Source of the DNA: Lachnospiraceae bacterium
GTDB lineage: Bacteria; Bacillota; Clostridia; Lachnospirales; Lachnospiraceae
Assembly (NCBI GenBank): GCA_024697065.1
Contig: JAILGE010000009.1
Location: 1-64,000, forward strand
Direction: 5' to 3'
Length of the DNA: 64,000 nt
The position numbers were made by a program, and so were the translations under genes. Shown here in pieces: positions 1-9,238 of the stretch. The notes under the pieces were generated by a model. That model was given only the letters and a program-made list of their open reading frames with translations, was not told the origin of the DNA and made no database searches. The first letter of the stretch is position 1. Every line of letters starts with the position of its first letter.

Positions 1-2
1 CA

Positions 3-104
3 ATAGTTGAATATATAGATTACTATAATAACCAAAGAATCCAGGCAAAAACAAAATGGATGCCGCCCGTAAAGTACAGGCATGCATCCAATTGTTTCGC
101 TTAA
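3..104 (+). pseudogene. IS3-family (IS150-type) transposase OrfB, C-terminal end (cut by window edge)
   Basis: An open frame enters from the left edge and stops at TAA 102-104. The 33 visible residues begin IVEYIDYYNNQRIQ and continue with W-M-P-P-V-K-Y-R, the hallmark tail of the IS150 subgroup of IS3 integrase-type transposases, where YYN..R.......PV.YR closes the rve domain. Downstream, a segment around 112-137 with the palindromic core CCAGAATTCTGG is a candidate right-end terminal repeat. Whether the copy is complete cannot be judged because the rest lies outside the window, so it is listed as a fragment. It is one of only two plus-strand coding segments. Confidence 0.8.
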
Positions 105-174
105 AAATTATATGTACGTCCAGAATTCTGGGTACATATCAAACTTTGGCGGCTAGACTCGTTCTAGTTATTTA

Positions 175-209
175 GGATTGTCCGACCGTTGCCGGTGGGC
201 ATCCTTTTT
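175..209 (+). terminator. Rho-independent terminator after IS3 fragment
   Basis: A GC-rich imperfect hairpin (GGAT at 175 pairing with ATCC at 201-204, with internal TGTCC/GGGCA and ACC/GGT pairing) is followed by TTTTT at 205-209. It lies about 70 bp beyond the stop codon of the transposase fragment and would end transcription leaving the IS. Confidence 0.6.
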
Positions 210-518
210 CTGTTTTTATCTTATCATTCCCCGAAATCGACATCAATTAACGAGCAATTGAACGTATGTTCGCATTTTGTTAACAACACCTGACCCCAAG
301 GTATTATATAAGCATTGCTAAAACAGTTTCCTGCTGCCCCCCACGTGAAAAAGCATCAATTAACGAATCTTTTAATAATTCATTTGAGTTCTTATTACTT
401 TTTCCTTTCATTCTTAATTGTACGAGTAATCAATACCTACTCATCTATAGTCCAGTGATTACATTAACTCACTTGGCTTCCATAAATAATTTCAAATGGT
501 CAAAATTGTCACTTGCTT
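210..518. other. AT-rich non-coding stretch, possible decayed gene
   Basis: There is no open frame of useful length. A 13-bp direct repeat, CATCAATTAACGA, occurs near 241 and again near 353. On the minus strand short stop-broken runs of residues can be read just downstream of the glycosyltransferase at 519-1460, so this may be a worn-out gene. I could not recognise a family. Confidence 0.4.
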
Positions 519-1460
519 CTATAATTTCTCATCCTTACAGTTAATAATCTCTTTAATAACGTATTGCGGCGAGTTGTTTAAACAAATATAAATTCGTCCA
601 ACATACTCTCCTATCAGCCCGAGAAGCATCATAATTAAGCCGCCAAAAAAAATCATAACAGCCATAGTTGATGCAAACCCCAAGACTCGATTAGGCAGAA
701 TAAAATGTTGAATAATTATTACAATTCCATAAATAAAACCAATGCACGCAGATATAACTCCGATTAAAGTTGCTACCCGAAGAGGTTTAACTGAAAAAGA
801 AGTAAATCCATTCATCCACAATCCCAACAGCTTCTTTAAACTGTAACCAGATTCGCCCACTTCACGACTTCTGTGGTTAATATCCACATTCACAATATTC
901 TTTGTCGCACGAAGTACTAGCCCTATCACATATGGATATGAGTTTTCGTACCGAATCATATCGTCCACAATATACCTCTTAGCAGCAAAATAGCTGGAAA
1001 CATAGAGAGTCTTCGGTTTATCAAGCATGAATTCCGCCATCTTTTCATTCACATAGCTTCCAAAGTTTCGGAACATTGAATGTTTCTTATGCGAATATCT
1101 GGCATATGCTACATCCGCACCATCTTCTAATGCCTTTAATAGCTTATCTGCCTCATTTGCCGGTGTCTGTCCATCATCATCCAAACAGATAATAATATTC
1201 CCTTTTGCCTGGCGCAGACCTGCCATCAAAGCAGAATGTTGCCCAAAATTACGCGCAAAATCAATCGCCGTGATACGTGTATCCTTCAAAGCCATTTCTT
1301 TAATCACGTTAAAGGTCTCATCCGGTGAACAGTCATTCACCAGTATGATCTCATAATCGTATTTTGTAAGATATTTCATCTTCTCCTGTATCTCACATAC
1401 TACTCCACCAACGGTCTTGGCTGAACGGTAGCAGGGGATCACGTAACTTACAGACATCAT
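519..1460 (-). CDS. GtrB/ArnC-like family 2 glycosyltransferase with two membrane helices
   Basis: 313 residues. It opens with a GT-A fold of the DPM1/GtrB/ArnC branch: VSYVIPCY near residue 4, VNDCSPD near 41, FARNFGQHSALMAG near 68 and the metal-binding CLDDDGQTP near 92. Two strong hydrophobic segments follow (about 230-255 and 265-290), the usual anchor of enzymes that move a sugar from a nucleotide donor onto undecaprenyl phosphate on the cytoplasmic face. It overlaps the upstream acetyltransferase by 4 bp (ATGA), so the two are translationally coupled. Sugar specificity cannot be read from sequence. The undecaprenyl-P-sugar product would feed GT-C enzymes such as the membrane proteins at 3,247 and 25,284, but that link is inference. 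Confidence 0.88.
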   Translation of the reverse strand: MMSVSYVIPCYRSAKTVGGVVCEIQEKMKYLTKYDYEIILVNDCSPDETFNVIKEMALKDTRITAIDFARNFGQHSALMAGLRQAKGNIIICLDDDGQTPANEADKLLKALEDGADVAYARYSHKKHSMFRNFGSYVNEKMAEFMLDKPKTLYVSSYFAAKRYIVDDMIRYENSYPYVIGLVLRATKNIVNVDINHRSREVGESGYSLKKLLGLWMNGFTSFSVKPLRVATLIGVISACIGFIYGIVIIIQHFILPNRVLGFASTMAVMIFFGGLIMMLLGLIGEYVGRIYICLNNSPQYVIKEIINCKDEKL

Positions 1461-1981
1461 GAATTTTTATCCCTCTTCATAAATATTATTCTTTTACGAA
1501 TGCCATCCAACACCATCTCCTCTGTTAATTCAGGGCAGATTTCAAAGCCACAATTCTTATAGGAACGAATTGCACGTTCATTATCCTCCAAAACTCGAAG
1601 AATTATCTCTTGCATATTCATCTCTTCAAATGCATACTTTAGAGATAACTGAAGAACCTCAGTACCATAATGATGACCTATCGCATCTTTTTCTCCAATA
1701 AAAATCCCAAATTCGGCTATTCCATTTTCCTTATCAATATGACTGAAATATTGACTTCCAATCTCCTGTCCTGTAGCTTTTACAACAATAATGAACTGTT
1801 CAACCAGTCCCTTTCCCACCTGCTCTGACAACCATTTCTCATGATCTGCCCTTGTAACTTCTATACGATAAATAAAACGCTCAACCACATGTGGCATATT
1901 GCGCCAACGAAGAATATTATCTGTGTCAGCTTCTTCTAATCTACGGAGATAGACATTTTTACCATCAATTATTTTAATCAT
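1457..1981 (-). CDS. GNAT-family N-acetyltransferase (RimJ/RimL-like)
   Basis: 174 residues with the layout of a GNAT acetyltransferase. The N-terminal YLRRLEEADTDNILRWRN is the typical RimJ-like start, a mid-domain segment has FGIFIGEKDAIGHHYGTEVL (the acetyl-CoA pyrophosphate loop region), and ERAIRSYKNCGFE near residue 140 is motif B. It sits between a WecE-type sugar transaminase and a glycosyltransferase, and overlaps the latter by 4 bp. The likely substrate is therefore the amino group of the nucleotide-linked 4-amino-4,6-dideoxyhexose made next door, giving an N-acetylated sugar analogous to Fuc4NAc. It does not look like the classical WecD protein, so substrate is inference from position. 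Confidence 0.8.
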   Translation of the reverse strand: MIKIIDGKNVYLRRLEEADTDNILRWRNMPHVVERFIYRIEVTRADHEKWLSEQVGKGLVEQFIIVVKATGQEIGSQYFSHIDKENGIAEFGIFIGEKDAIGHHYGTEVLQLSLKYAFEEMNMQEIILRVLEDNERAIRSYKNCGFEICPELTEEMVLDGIRKRIIFMKRDKNS

Positions 1982-2011
1982 ATTGAACCTTTATCCAGTA
2001 AAAAATCATTA

Positions 2012-3151
2012 TTATCTTGTGGAATAAAACCTTATTACCTGTTCGATGATATATTGGTTCTGTTCATCCGTAAGGCCATAGTACAATGGTAATCTGGTCA
2101 GTCGCTCACTTTCTCGCGTCGTATAAACATCCTCACCTGCAAAGCGACCATATTTCTTTCCGGCCGGTGCGGAATGAAGCGGGATATAGTGAAAAACTGA
2201 AAGGATATCTTTTCCCTTCAAATAGTCAATCAACGCTGTACGCTCCTCATTGTCCTTTGCCTTAACATAAAACATGTGTGCATTGTGTATACAACCTTCA
2301 GGAACTACCGGCAACTCCAGTTTTCCAGAATCCTGAAGCGGTTTCAAGCCTGTATAATATGTATCCCAAATCTTTCTCCTGGCTTCATTGATCTCGTCAG
2401 CAATCTCCAACTGTGCATAAAGATAAGCCGCGTTCATATCACTGGGCAGGTATGATGATCCTGCCTCCTGCCATGTATACTTATCCACTTGTCCTCTAAA
2501 GAAACGGCTACGATCAGTTCCCTTCTCTCTGAGGATTTCCGCTTTCTCTATGAATTGCTCATCCCTAAGAAGCAAAGCGCCACCTTCACCCATACTATAA
2601 TTTTTTGTTTCATGGAAGCTAAAGCACCCCAAGTCGCCGATAGTCCCCAATGCAGCGCCCTTGTAAGTTGACATCACCCCTTGTGCCGCATCTTCTATCA
2701 CATACAGATTATGACGCTTTGCGATATCCATGATAGTATCCATCTCACAGGCCACACCAGCATAATGCACCGGTACAATAGCCTTTGTTTTATCCGTGAT
2801 AGCCGCCTCAATCTTATTTTCGTCGATATTCATTGTATCCGGCCTTATATCCACAAACACTACCTTCGCTCCACGTAAAACAAATGCATCTGCTGTGGAA
2901 ACGAAGGTATAGGAAGGCATAATGACTTCATCCCCTTCTTTTATATCAATGAGAAGTGATGCCAACTCTGTTGCGTGAGTACATGATGTTGTCAGCAAGC
3001 ATTTATTTACCTGCATCCTTGCCTCAAACCATGCGTTGCACTTCTTCGTAAATGCACCATCTCCACAGATTTTTTGTTCATCAATACACTGTCGAATATA
3101 CTCAATCTCTTTCCCCGTAAACGGAGGCACATTGAACTTTATCATATTCAT
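2012..3151 (-). CDS. wecE: dTDP-4-amino-4,6-dideoxygalactose transaminase (WecE/RffA type)
   Basis: 379 residues, full length for the DegT/DnrJ/EryC1 PLP aminotransferases. Motifs closely follow enterobacterial WecE: CGDGAFTKKC near 30, PSYTFVSTADAFVLRGAK near 80, VDIRPDTMNID, IVPVHYAGVACEMD, EDAAQGVMSTYKG, and SFHETKNYSMGEGGA holding the PLP lysine near residue 181. The enzyme converts dTDP-4-keto-6-deoxyglucose plus glutamate to dTDP-4-amino-4,6-dideoxygalactose. The rml-type genes that supply the keto-sugar are not in this window. A weak AGGGTGA ribosome-binding site precedes the ATG. The neighbouring GNAT gene could acetylate the product. Confidence 0.92.
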   Translation of the reverse strand: MNMIKFNVPPFTGKEIEYIRQCIDEQKICGDGAFTKKCNAWFEARMQVNKCLLTTSCTHATELASLLIDIKEGDEVIMPSYTFVSTADAFVLRGAKVVFVDIRPDTMNIDENKIEAAITDKTKAIVPVHYAGVACEMDTIMDIAKRHNLYVIEDAAQGVMSTYKGAALGTIGDLGCFSFHETKNYSMGEGGALLLRDEQFIEKAEILREKGTDRSRFFRGQVDKYTWQEAGSSYLPSDMNAAYLYAQLEIADEINEARRKIWDTYYTGLKPLQDSGKLELPVVPEGCIHNAHMFYVKAKDNEERTALIDYLKGKDILSVFHYIPLHSAPAGKKYGRFAGEDVYTTRESERLTRLPLYYGLTDEQNQYIIEQVIRFYSTR

Positions 3152-3246
3152 AAATTCACCCTATATTAAATATATCACCATTGGTAACGGAAATTTAACT
3201 ATCTAAACTTTTCAATTAATCATAAGTATTTCAACTTCCAATCCTG

Positions 3247-4812
3247 TCACTCCCTGCCATAAACACATACTCCACTTTTTTTTCGTAAAAGTAACTTTAA
3301 ATTGTTCTCGGAATACTCTATTATCTCATCTCTGTATGAATCTAACAATTGATCTGTTAAATACGGAGATTCACTTTCATAACCGTTTTCATTAAACACA
3401 ATAATATCGGCATTCTGTAATGACAAATTCAATTCTTCCTCCCCAAAAACACTCGTTGTCCCATTACTATTAATTTTATCAATAGCATATTTTACATCTT
3501 TCGTTCCAAGGCCTTTTTCATAAGCCAATAATTGAACCGTGGGGATACAATTTTGATCTACAAATCTATCATAAACAGCGCTAATCTCACTTTTATTGTT
3601 TTCCTCCATATATTCAGTTATTCTCTCATTCACACTATAATAATCTTTGTTGTTAATATATACATTCGGTGAATGCTTTGTAACGACATGACTTAAACCT
3701 ATAATTAATCCTATGCAAAACAAAATCATGCACAAACAATACTGTATATTTGTTCTAAAATTCTTAATTAGGAATGTTGATAATATTGCGACAGGTGCGC
3801 AAATAATTGAATAAACAAGACCTTGTTTATTTTTCATACATGTGAATAATAAAAACGGAACAATAACGGACAGCAAAATCAGCGTTACTTGATCCAAATC
3901 ATTCTTAAATCCTATTATCCTACTTGACTTTAAAACTAAACCTGTGGCTACTGCTATAATTACAATCCCCAGCGCAATAAGACCGAATGTTCCAATTGAG
4001 TATTTAGAATAATCACAAGACAGTTTAATGTCATCAACTATACTCAATTCCATTTGCCAACTTGAAGCTTCCGGTCCGCTGAAAGCATAAAAATAATACC
4101 TAAAAAAGCTTCCAATATTTAATAAAAAAAACCAACCCCCCCCCAGAATTATCCAAAGCACATATTGAAAAACCTTTTTTATATACTTGCCCAATTCTTT
4201 TTCTTTAATCATTTTAATTATCACAAAGAAAAATATGACTAACGCGATAATTAAGGCAGTAAAAAATCTGCAAAAAATAGCATTTCCTGCTGCTATTCCT
4301 GACATGGCAAAATGCTTATATTCGCGAGTTTTTATTGCATAAATTGAAAGAAGTAACCAAATCCCATAGGTACAAAATGTGATAAATTCGTATCTCGCTG
4401 ATGTCAAATCTCCACTCCACAGAAATAATACATTTTCACTTAGGAGCAAACCAATAAACATCAACGAAGAATAAATGCTGTTCAATCTCCGAAACACTTC
4501 AAAACCCACAAATTGAAGAGCCATATAGTAAATCAAATTAAGTAATATCAAAGATGTTCTAGAATACCCCAACAAATAAATCATGAGCACTCTTAATGGA
4601 ACCGCTCCCCCATTAGGAAGACTAGTAAGTATGGCAATACAATCTTTCCATTTTGAATTGTAAATACACTCAAATAGTCTGTAACAAGAATTCAAATATA
4701 CCGTCGAATCCACATCAGGGGGTATCGTTAAAGCGATTTCTCTGTTGATGTACATCGCCAACACTAAGCTTTCTATGGCAAAAAAAATAGTATATCCAAT
4801 CTTTTTCTTCAT
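3247..4812 (-). CDS. Polytopic membrane protein, probable GT-C glycosyltransferase
   Basis: 521 residues with roughly ten hydrophobic segments and a soluble C-terminal part of about 120 residues. The first external loop carries an acidic motif (PPDVDSTVYLN near residue 32), as expected of GT-C enzymes that use lipid-phosphate sugars. There is no clear Pfam-level motif that I can name. Its position between wecE and fcl, and a GtrB-like enzyme in the same operon, suggest transfer of a polyprenyl-phosphate sugar to the exported polysaccharide. An O-antigen-ligase or polymerase role is an alternative. AAAGGA lies upstream of the ATG. Confidence 0.6.
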   Translation of the reverse strand: MKKKIGYTIFFAIESLVLAMYINREIALTIPPDVDSTVYLNSCYRLFECIYNSKWKDCIAILTSLPNGGAVPLRVLMIYLLGYSRTSLILLNLIYYMALQFVGFEVFRRLNSIYSSLMFIGLLLSENVLFLWSGDLTSARYEFITFCTYGIWLLLSIYAIKTREYKHFAMSGIAAGNAIFCRFFTALIIALVIFFFVIIKMIKEKELGKYIKKVFQYVLWIILGGGWFFLLNIGSFFRYYFYAFSGPEASSWQMELSIVDDIKLSCDYSKYSIGTFGLIALGIVIIAVATGLVLKSSRIIGFKNDLDQVTLILLSVIVPFLLFTCMKNKQGLVYSIICAPVAILSTFLIKNFRTNIQYCLCMILFCIGLIIGLSHVVTKHSPNVYINNKDYYSVNERITEYMEENNKSEISAVYDRFVDQNCIPTVQLLAYEKGLGTKDVKYAIDKINSNGTTSVFGEEELNLSLQNADIIVFNENGYESESPYLTDQLLDSYRDEIIEYSENNLKLLLRKKSGVCVYGRE

Positions 4813-4883
4813 ATTGTTCCTTTCTTATCTTCTAAGCTGTACCAGATAACTTTTCCACAGATTATTAAAAAAATGAATAAGCT

Positions 4884-5861
4884 TTATCTCTCGGCCCTCA
4901 TTGGATTTGTTAAAAAGTCTTTATAAGCCATTCTGATGCCATCTTCTAGTTCAGTTTTGTAAACCCATCCAAGTTTTTTAGCCTTACTTACATCCAGTAG
5001 CTTTCTTGGTGTTCCATTAGGCTTAGTAATATCCCATTCTATGCACCCGTTATAACCCACTACTTTTGCTACTAACTCTGTTAACTCTTTAATAGTCAAC
5101 TCTTTTCCCGTTCCAGCATTAACCGTTTCAGAGCCACTATAATTATTCATAAGAAACACACACAAATTGGCAAGATCATCCACATAAAGAAACTCTCGAA
5201 GTGGACTACCATCTCCCCAGCATGTAACCACCCCTGTTCCAGACTCCTTAGCTTCATGAAAACGACGTATCAGCGCAGGCAAAACATGCGAATGCTCAGG
5301 ATGATAATTATCATTTGGACCATATAAATTCGTTGGCATAACAGAAATATAATCTGTTCCATATTGTTCATTTAGATACTCACAGTATTTTAAGCCACTA
5401 ATCTTTGCTAATGCATATGCCTCGTTAGTTTTCTCAAGACTACTTGTAAGCAAACATGATTCCGACATCGGTTGAGGTGCGAGACGTGGATATATACAGG
5501 ACGAGCCCAGAAACTCCAACTTTTTACAACCATTTTGGAACGCCGAATGAATAACATTCATCTCTAGTATCATATTTTCATACATAAAATCAGCCTTAGC
5601 TGTTGCATTTCCCATTATACCGCCAACCTTAGCCGCCGCCAGAAAAACATACTCAGGATGTTCATTTCGAAAAAAAGCCTCTACAGAATCCTGACGAGTC
5701 AGATCCAGATCTTTATGAGAACGTAAAACCAGATTATGATATCCTTGTCTCTCCAACTCACGAACAATTGCCGATCCAACCATACCTCTGTGTCCAGCAA
5801 CATAGATTTTTGCCTCTTTAGACATTGACCCAGTACTTTGTTTATTCATTTTACCATCCAT
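4884..5861 (-). CDS. fcl: GDP-L-fucose synthase
   Basis: About 325 residues of an extended SDR enzyme. The Rossmann motif GHRGMVGSAIVREL is near the N-terminus, AAKVGGIMGN follows, and the catalytic YALAKISGLKYCE (YxxxK) and a fucose-synthase C-terminal substrate segment are present. It performs epimerisation and NADPH reduction of GDP-4-keto-6-deoxymannose to GDP-L-fucose, the step after Gmd (17,021-18,067). A longer frame begins at 5,873, but GGAG spaced seven bases before the ATG at 5,861 favours that start. The conserved fold begins about 15 residues later. An IS3 element ends only about 30 bp upstream, so the gene has been separated from its former operon leader. Confidence 0.9.
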   Translation of the reverse strand: MDGKMNKQSTGSMSKEAKIYVAGHRGMVGSAIVRELERQGYHNLVLRSHKDLDLTRQDSVEAFFRNEHPEYVFLAAAKVGGIMGNATAKADFMYENMILEMNVIHSAFQNGCKKLEFLGSSCIYPRLAPQPMSESCLLTSSLEKTNEAYALAKISGLKYCEYLNEQYGTDYISVMPTNLYGPNDNYHPEHSHVLPALIRRFHEAKESGTGVVTCWGDGSPLREFLYVDDLANLCVFLMNNYSGSETVNAGTGKELTIKELTELVAKVVGYNGCIEWDITKPNGTPRKLLDVSKAKKLGWVYKTELEDGIRMAYKDFLTNPMRAER

Positions 5862-5931
5862 TTTTTTCTCCATTTATATCCGGAATTTTTTTTGGATAGT
5901 TGTCACCCTACCCTCATTCCTTTCCTTAGTT

Positions 5932-6996
5932 TTATGAGTCTTTTGCCTCGTTCTTAGTTTCTTTTTCCTGTCTTGGGTTAAGCCACTCTGTATCCTGGTA
6001 TTCCCATTTTCTGATTCCTCTTGTCCAGCGTTCCGGGTGCTTAGCTCTTGCAGCTTCATACACCTTTATTCTGCCTTCAAGGATCTCTTTGTCCTTACCG
6101 GTATGACGCTCGTTTGGCGTAACATAGTTAATCCCACTATGGCGGTGGTCATTGTTATACCAGTCTACGAAATGTTTTACCCATATCCTTGCTTCGAAAA
6201 TGTCGTTAAATCCTTAAGGCTGATAGTTAAGCATATATTTAAGTGTCTTGAAAAGGCTCTCTGCATAAGGATTGTCATTGCTGACTCTGGGCCTGCTTCT
6301 TGACGGAATCACACCAAGAGCATAAAGTGTCTCGAGCATCGTAGCTCCCTTCACCGGGCTTCCATTGTCAGAATGAAGAACCAAAGGCTCCTTATTCATG
6401 AATATCTTTTCTTCTCTGTATATGCGTTTTATCAGATCTCCCGCAAGTTTTGCTGATTCACATTCATATACTTCCCAGCCAACGATCTTTCTGCTGAACA
6501 GATCTGAGAACAGGTACAGATAATAGTACTTGCCTTTTACCGGTCCGTTAAGATATGTGATATCCCACATCCACACCTGATTAGGTGCAGTTGCTTTATG
6601 TGTTGATACCGGACGTTTTACATGTGCCTGATACCGTCCTCTGTGAGCAAGCTGATTTGCATCTCTTAGTACGTTATAGAAGGTACTTTCACTTCCAAGA
6701 TAGATTCCTCTGTCCGCCAGTATCGGTACAACTTCACAGGGTGTTTTTGATGCAAACTCTTCCGAGTTCATCGTGTCCAGTATCTCCTGCCTTTCTTCCT
6801 TTGCCAGCTTATTGACTGGTTCAGGGCGCTCGCAGGTTGTACGCTTATCTATATATTCGTTGTCAGTATTTCTCCAATGATTATAAGTACGTTTACTTAT
6901 GCCAAGTTCTTCGCAAGCTCAATATAATGCGGCTCCTGATGTTACCGCTTCTTCGATTAGCTCAACTGCCTGTCTGCGATCTGAGGCGCTAATCAT
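5932..6996 (-). pseudogene. IS3-family transposase OrfB with two in-frame stops
   Basis: Starting at the ATG that overlaps the orfA stop (ATGA, 6,993-6,996), a 354-codon integrase-type transposase can be read to TAA at 5,932. Two nonsense codons interrupt it: TGA at 6,919-6,921 (codon 26) and TAA at 6,214-6,216 (codon 261). The rve catalytic triad is present between them: WDITYL, HSDNGSP and the glutamate of NPYAESLFKTLKY. After the second stop the frame continues with WVKHFVDWYNNDHRHSGI and NERHTG, the normal IS3 tail. Both changes are consistent with C-to-T transitions (CGA to TGA, CAA to TAA). The element should not be able to move by itself. Confidence 0.88.
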
Positions 6997-7499
6997 TCTT
7001 CCTCTTCTTCCGTCCCCCAGATCGCATTTGCTTTTTTTCTTAAGACCAACAGCGCTGCAGCCTCTGCCAATGCTTTCTCTTTCCTGGCAAGTTCTTTCTC
7101 AAGCTTTTCCTTCTGCTTACGCTCAGCGTTAAGTTCTTTGCTGAGCTTGTCCCTGCGTTCAACAGCACCGTTGTTCGCATTCATGCAGACATCTCGCCAT
7201 TCTCTGACCTGTTCCGGATAGATTCCTTTTTCTCTGCAGTACTCAGAGAATTCTACTTCTGAGAGATTAGCTGTTTCAAGAACAACCGTATACTTATCCC
7301 GACTGCTCCACTTATCAGCGTTCTTATACTTGGTTGTAGCTGATAAGCCTTTCTTGTTCATAGCGTCATCTCGCCATCTGTACAGGGTGTTGATCCCTAT
7401 ACCGGTCTCTTTATAGATATCCATTACAATAACATCCTCTTCAAGTAACCTGGCCACTATGGCTTCCTTCATTTCTTTTGGATATCTGTTATAGCTCAT
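6993..7499 (-). CDS. IS3-family OrfA (helix-turn-helix transposase subunit)
   Basis: About 168 residues. The N-terminal half carries an HTH_Tnp_1-type domain (YPKEMKEAIVARLLEEDV then GIGINTLYRWRDDAM). A second HTH-like segment (LSEVEFSEYCREKGIYPEQVREWR) follows, and then a charged coiled coil rich in Lys and Glu. The frame extends to 7,526, but AGGTGA five bases before the ATG at 7,499 supports the shorter form. Its stop overlaps the orfB start by 4 bp. OrfA appears intact, although its partner is not. Confidence 0.82.
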   Translation of the reverse strand: MSYNRYPKEMKEAIVARLLEEDVIVMDIYKETGIGINTLYRWRDDAMNKKGLSATTKYKNADKWSSRDKYTVVLETANLSEVEFSEYCREKGIYPEQVREWRDVCMNANNGAVERRDKLSKELNAERKQKEKLEKELARKEKALAEAAALLVLRKKANAIWGTEEEEE

Positions 7500-7560
7500 A
7501 CTTGTCACCTTCCCCTTGATAAACATCTTATCAAGCTTGGGAGGTGGGTGACAAATACCC

Positions 7561-9112
7561 TAACTCAGAGGGTGTTCCATCCCAGTTATAATATAAAAAT
7601 CTTCTTCCATTTGGCGAAATTTTAGTCTTTTCATTTTCGATATATTTTTCATCCACGATTTTACCACTAAAAATAGAAATCCATATATCTCTTAAGTATT
7701 CATAAGACATTTCTTTATCAGAAACAGTGAAATCGTGAGATTCACGAGCGTTTTTTATAAGAAAAATCGAGTTTTGATTTTAATTATTATATCCGTGATC
7801 GGCCAAAATCACAATAGTTGATTGATCATAAATGCCATTCTCTTTTAATTCTTCAAAGTAATGTTTTAATATTTCATTATTTCCTGCAGCTTCATCATAC
7901 GATGTGTATCCTCTTTTAAATCCTTCCCAAAGGTTGAAGGGGCATGCACGCCGAAAATATGATAAAACTTAAAAAGATTACCGCTTCTACTAACAGATAG
8001 TCCTTGTTCCTCTAATCCTTCCGCAAATCGAATTACATCATAATGATGTGCAGGATATTCAAGATCAGACTTCCTTAAATCGTTTATTTCCTCTGTATCA
8101 ACCAAAAAGTACTTTTTTAATTGGTGAGGCATGTAATTAAACAATACCAAATCACCCATCTTTTCAGCGAATTCGGAATAATCACTTATAAAATATGTTC
8201 CATTTTCAACATTGCCGTATAATGAATTATCATTGCTCAAGAACATTGGCTGTTCATACATATCTATTGAAAATGCATTTGTTTCAAGTGTTTTATATAT
8301 GCTATTGTCAATGTATGCATTTTTAACATAGTCTTTGTACGGTTTCTCATTTTGATACCATTCACCGGTAAGAATAAACGGCATTGCACCTTTTGTAGTC
8401 GGATAACAGCCTAATGTATCCCTATAATAAGTAAAATTTTCAAAAATATTTTCTTGGTTTTCAGAATCATTTGTCAACAAATAATCAAAATCATCAGTGT
8501 CGTAAGCATCTAAATGAAACACAATAACATTATTGTCCTGTGATAATTCAAACATTCCCTTTTGTGTTGGGATATTAGAATTAAAATCTTTCTTCATGGT
8601 GACACCATTTTGTATCATCAATGTAGCAATAGTCACTACTTGTATTGAGATAATAAATACAGACAAATATTTTGCAACTGCTGGTAAATAGTTTGATGCT
8701 TTTAAAACAAATATGCATACTATCAGAATTCCTAATAAAAATAGCACAATACTTGCCGTTGCATATCCGGAGTACGCTCCCCAATCAACCGCCTCACCAT
8801 TTAAGACGCCATAATTTCTCGGAATATAATTACCCTGAATATATGAAATAATGAAAAAGCCAAAAATACAGCTAAAGCAATTGTATCCACTTTCGTCTTA
8901 CTCAAAAAGTATGCTGCTATACTCAATAAACATAATAGAATTATAAATTCTACAACACATACGGTTAGCAACTGTCCTAAAGAAAACCAAAATTCATCCA
9001 AATTTGCATACAATAACTCAATAGGTGCAAAAATGCAAAACATAAAGGCCATACCCAAATTTAACACAATCCAGGATTTAAACTTGTTATTATTCCGAAG
9101 CTCTTCTTGCAT
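7561..9112 (-). pseudogene. Membrane alkaline-phosphatase-superfamily protein, disrupted
   Basis: Pieces of one protein are spread over three frames. The start is 8,801-9,112 (MQEELRNNN..., two or three helices). A frame change near 8,870 leads to 7,866-8,747, with further helices followed by an external domain with VIVFHLDAYDTDDFDYL, GCYPTTKGAMPFILTGEW and HIFGVHAPS. A second shift near 7,920 and an in-frame TAA near 7,779 follow; beyond them ILADHGYNN and FLIKNARESHDF can still be read down to the IS end. The layout matches sulfatase/LTA-synthase-like phosphotransferases that decorate surface glycans. Two frameshifts, a nonsense codon and the adjacent IS mean it is dead. The IS may have removed the original 3' end. 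Confidence 0.85.
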
Positions 9113-9238
9113 ATCTGTTTATCTCCTATTGCCATGTTTGTTGTGACATTTATTCAACGCCTTCTCGTTATAAATCTAATCTTAGACATAAACGATCTAT
9201 AACGTATATGCACAACCCCATTCTTTTATTTGTCTTTT

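Larger units (their letters stand above)
5901..7553 (-). mobile_element. IS3-family insertion sequence, degenerate
   Basis: The element holds orfA and a broken orfB on the minus strand. Its ends are imperfect inverted repeats: TGTCACCCTACCC at 5,901 and, read on the other strand from 7,553, TGTCACCCACCTCC. The repeats begin with TG and finish with CA, as IS3 elements do. No convincing target-site duplication is visible, since the bases just outside the two ends do not match. It separates fcl from a membrane phosphatase pseudogene whose 3' end it abuts. Confidence 0.8.

Noticed and set aside
5894-7560. Target-site duplication flanking the IS3 element
   Set aside because: The three to five bases outside the two inverted repeats do not match in any placement that I tried.
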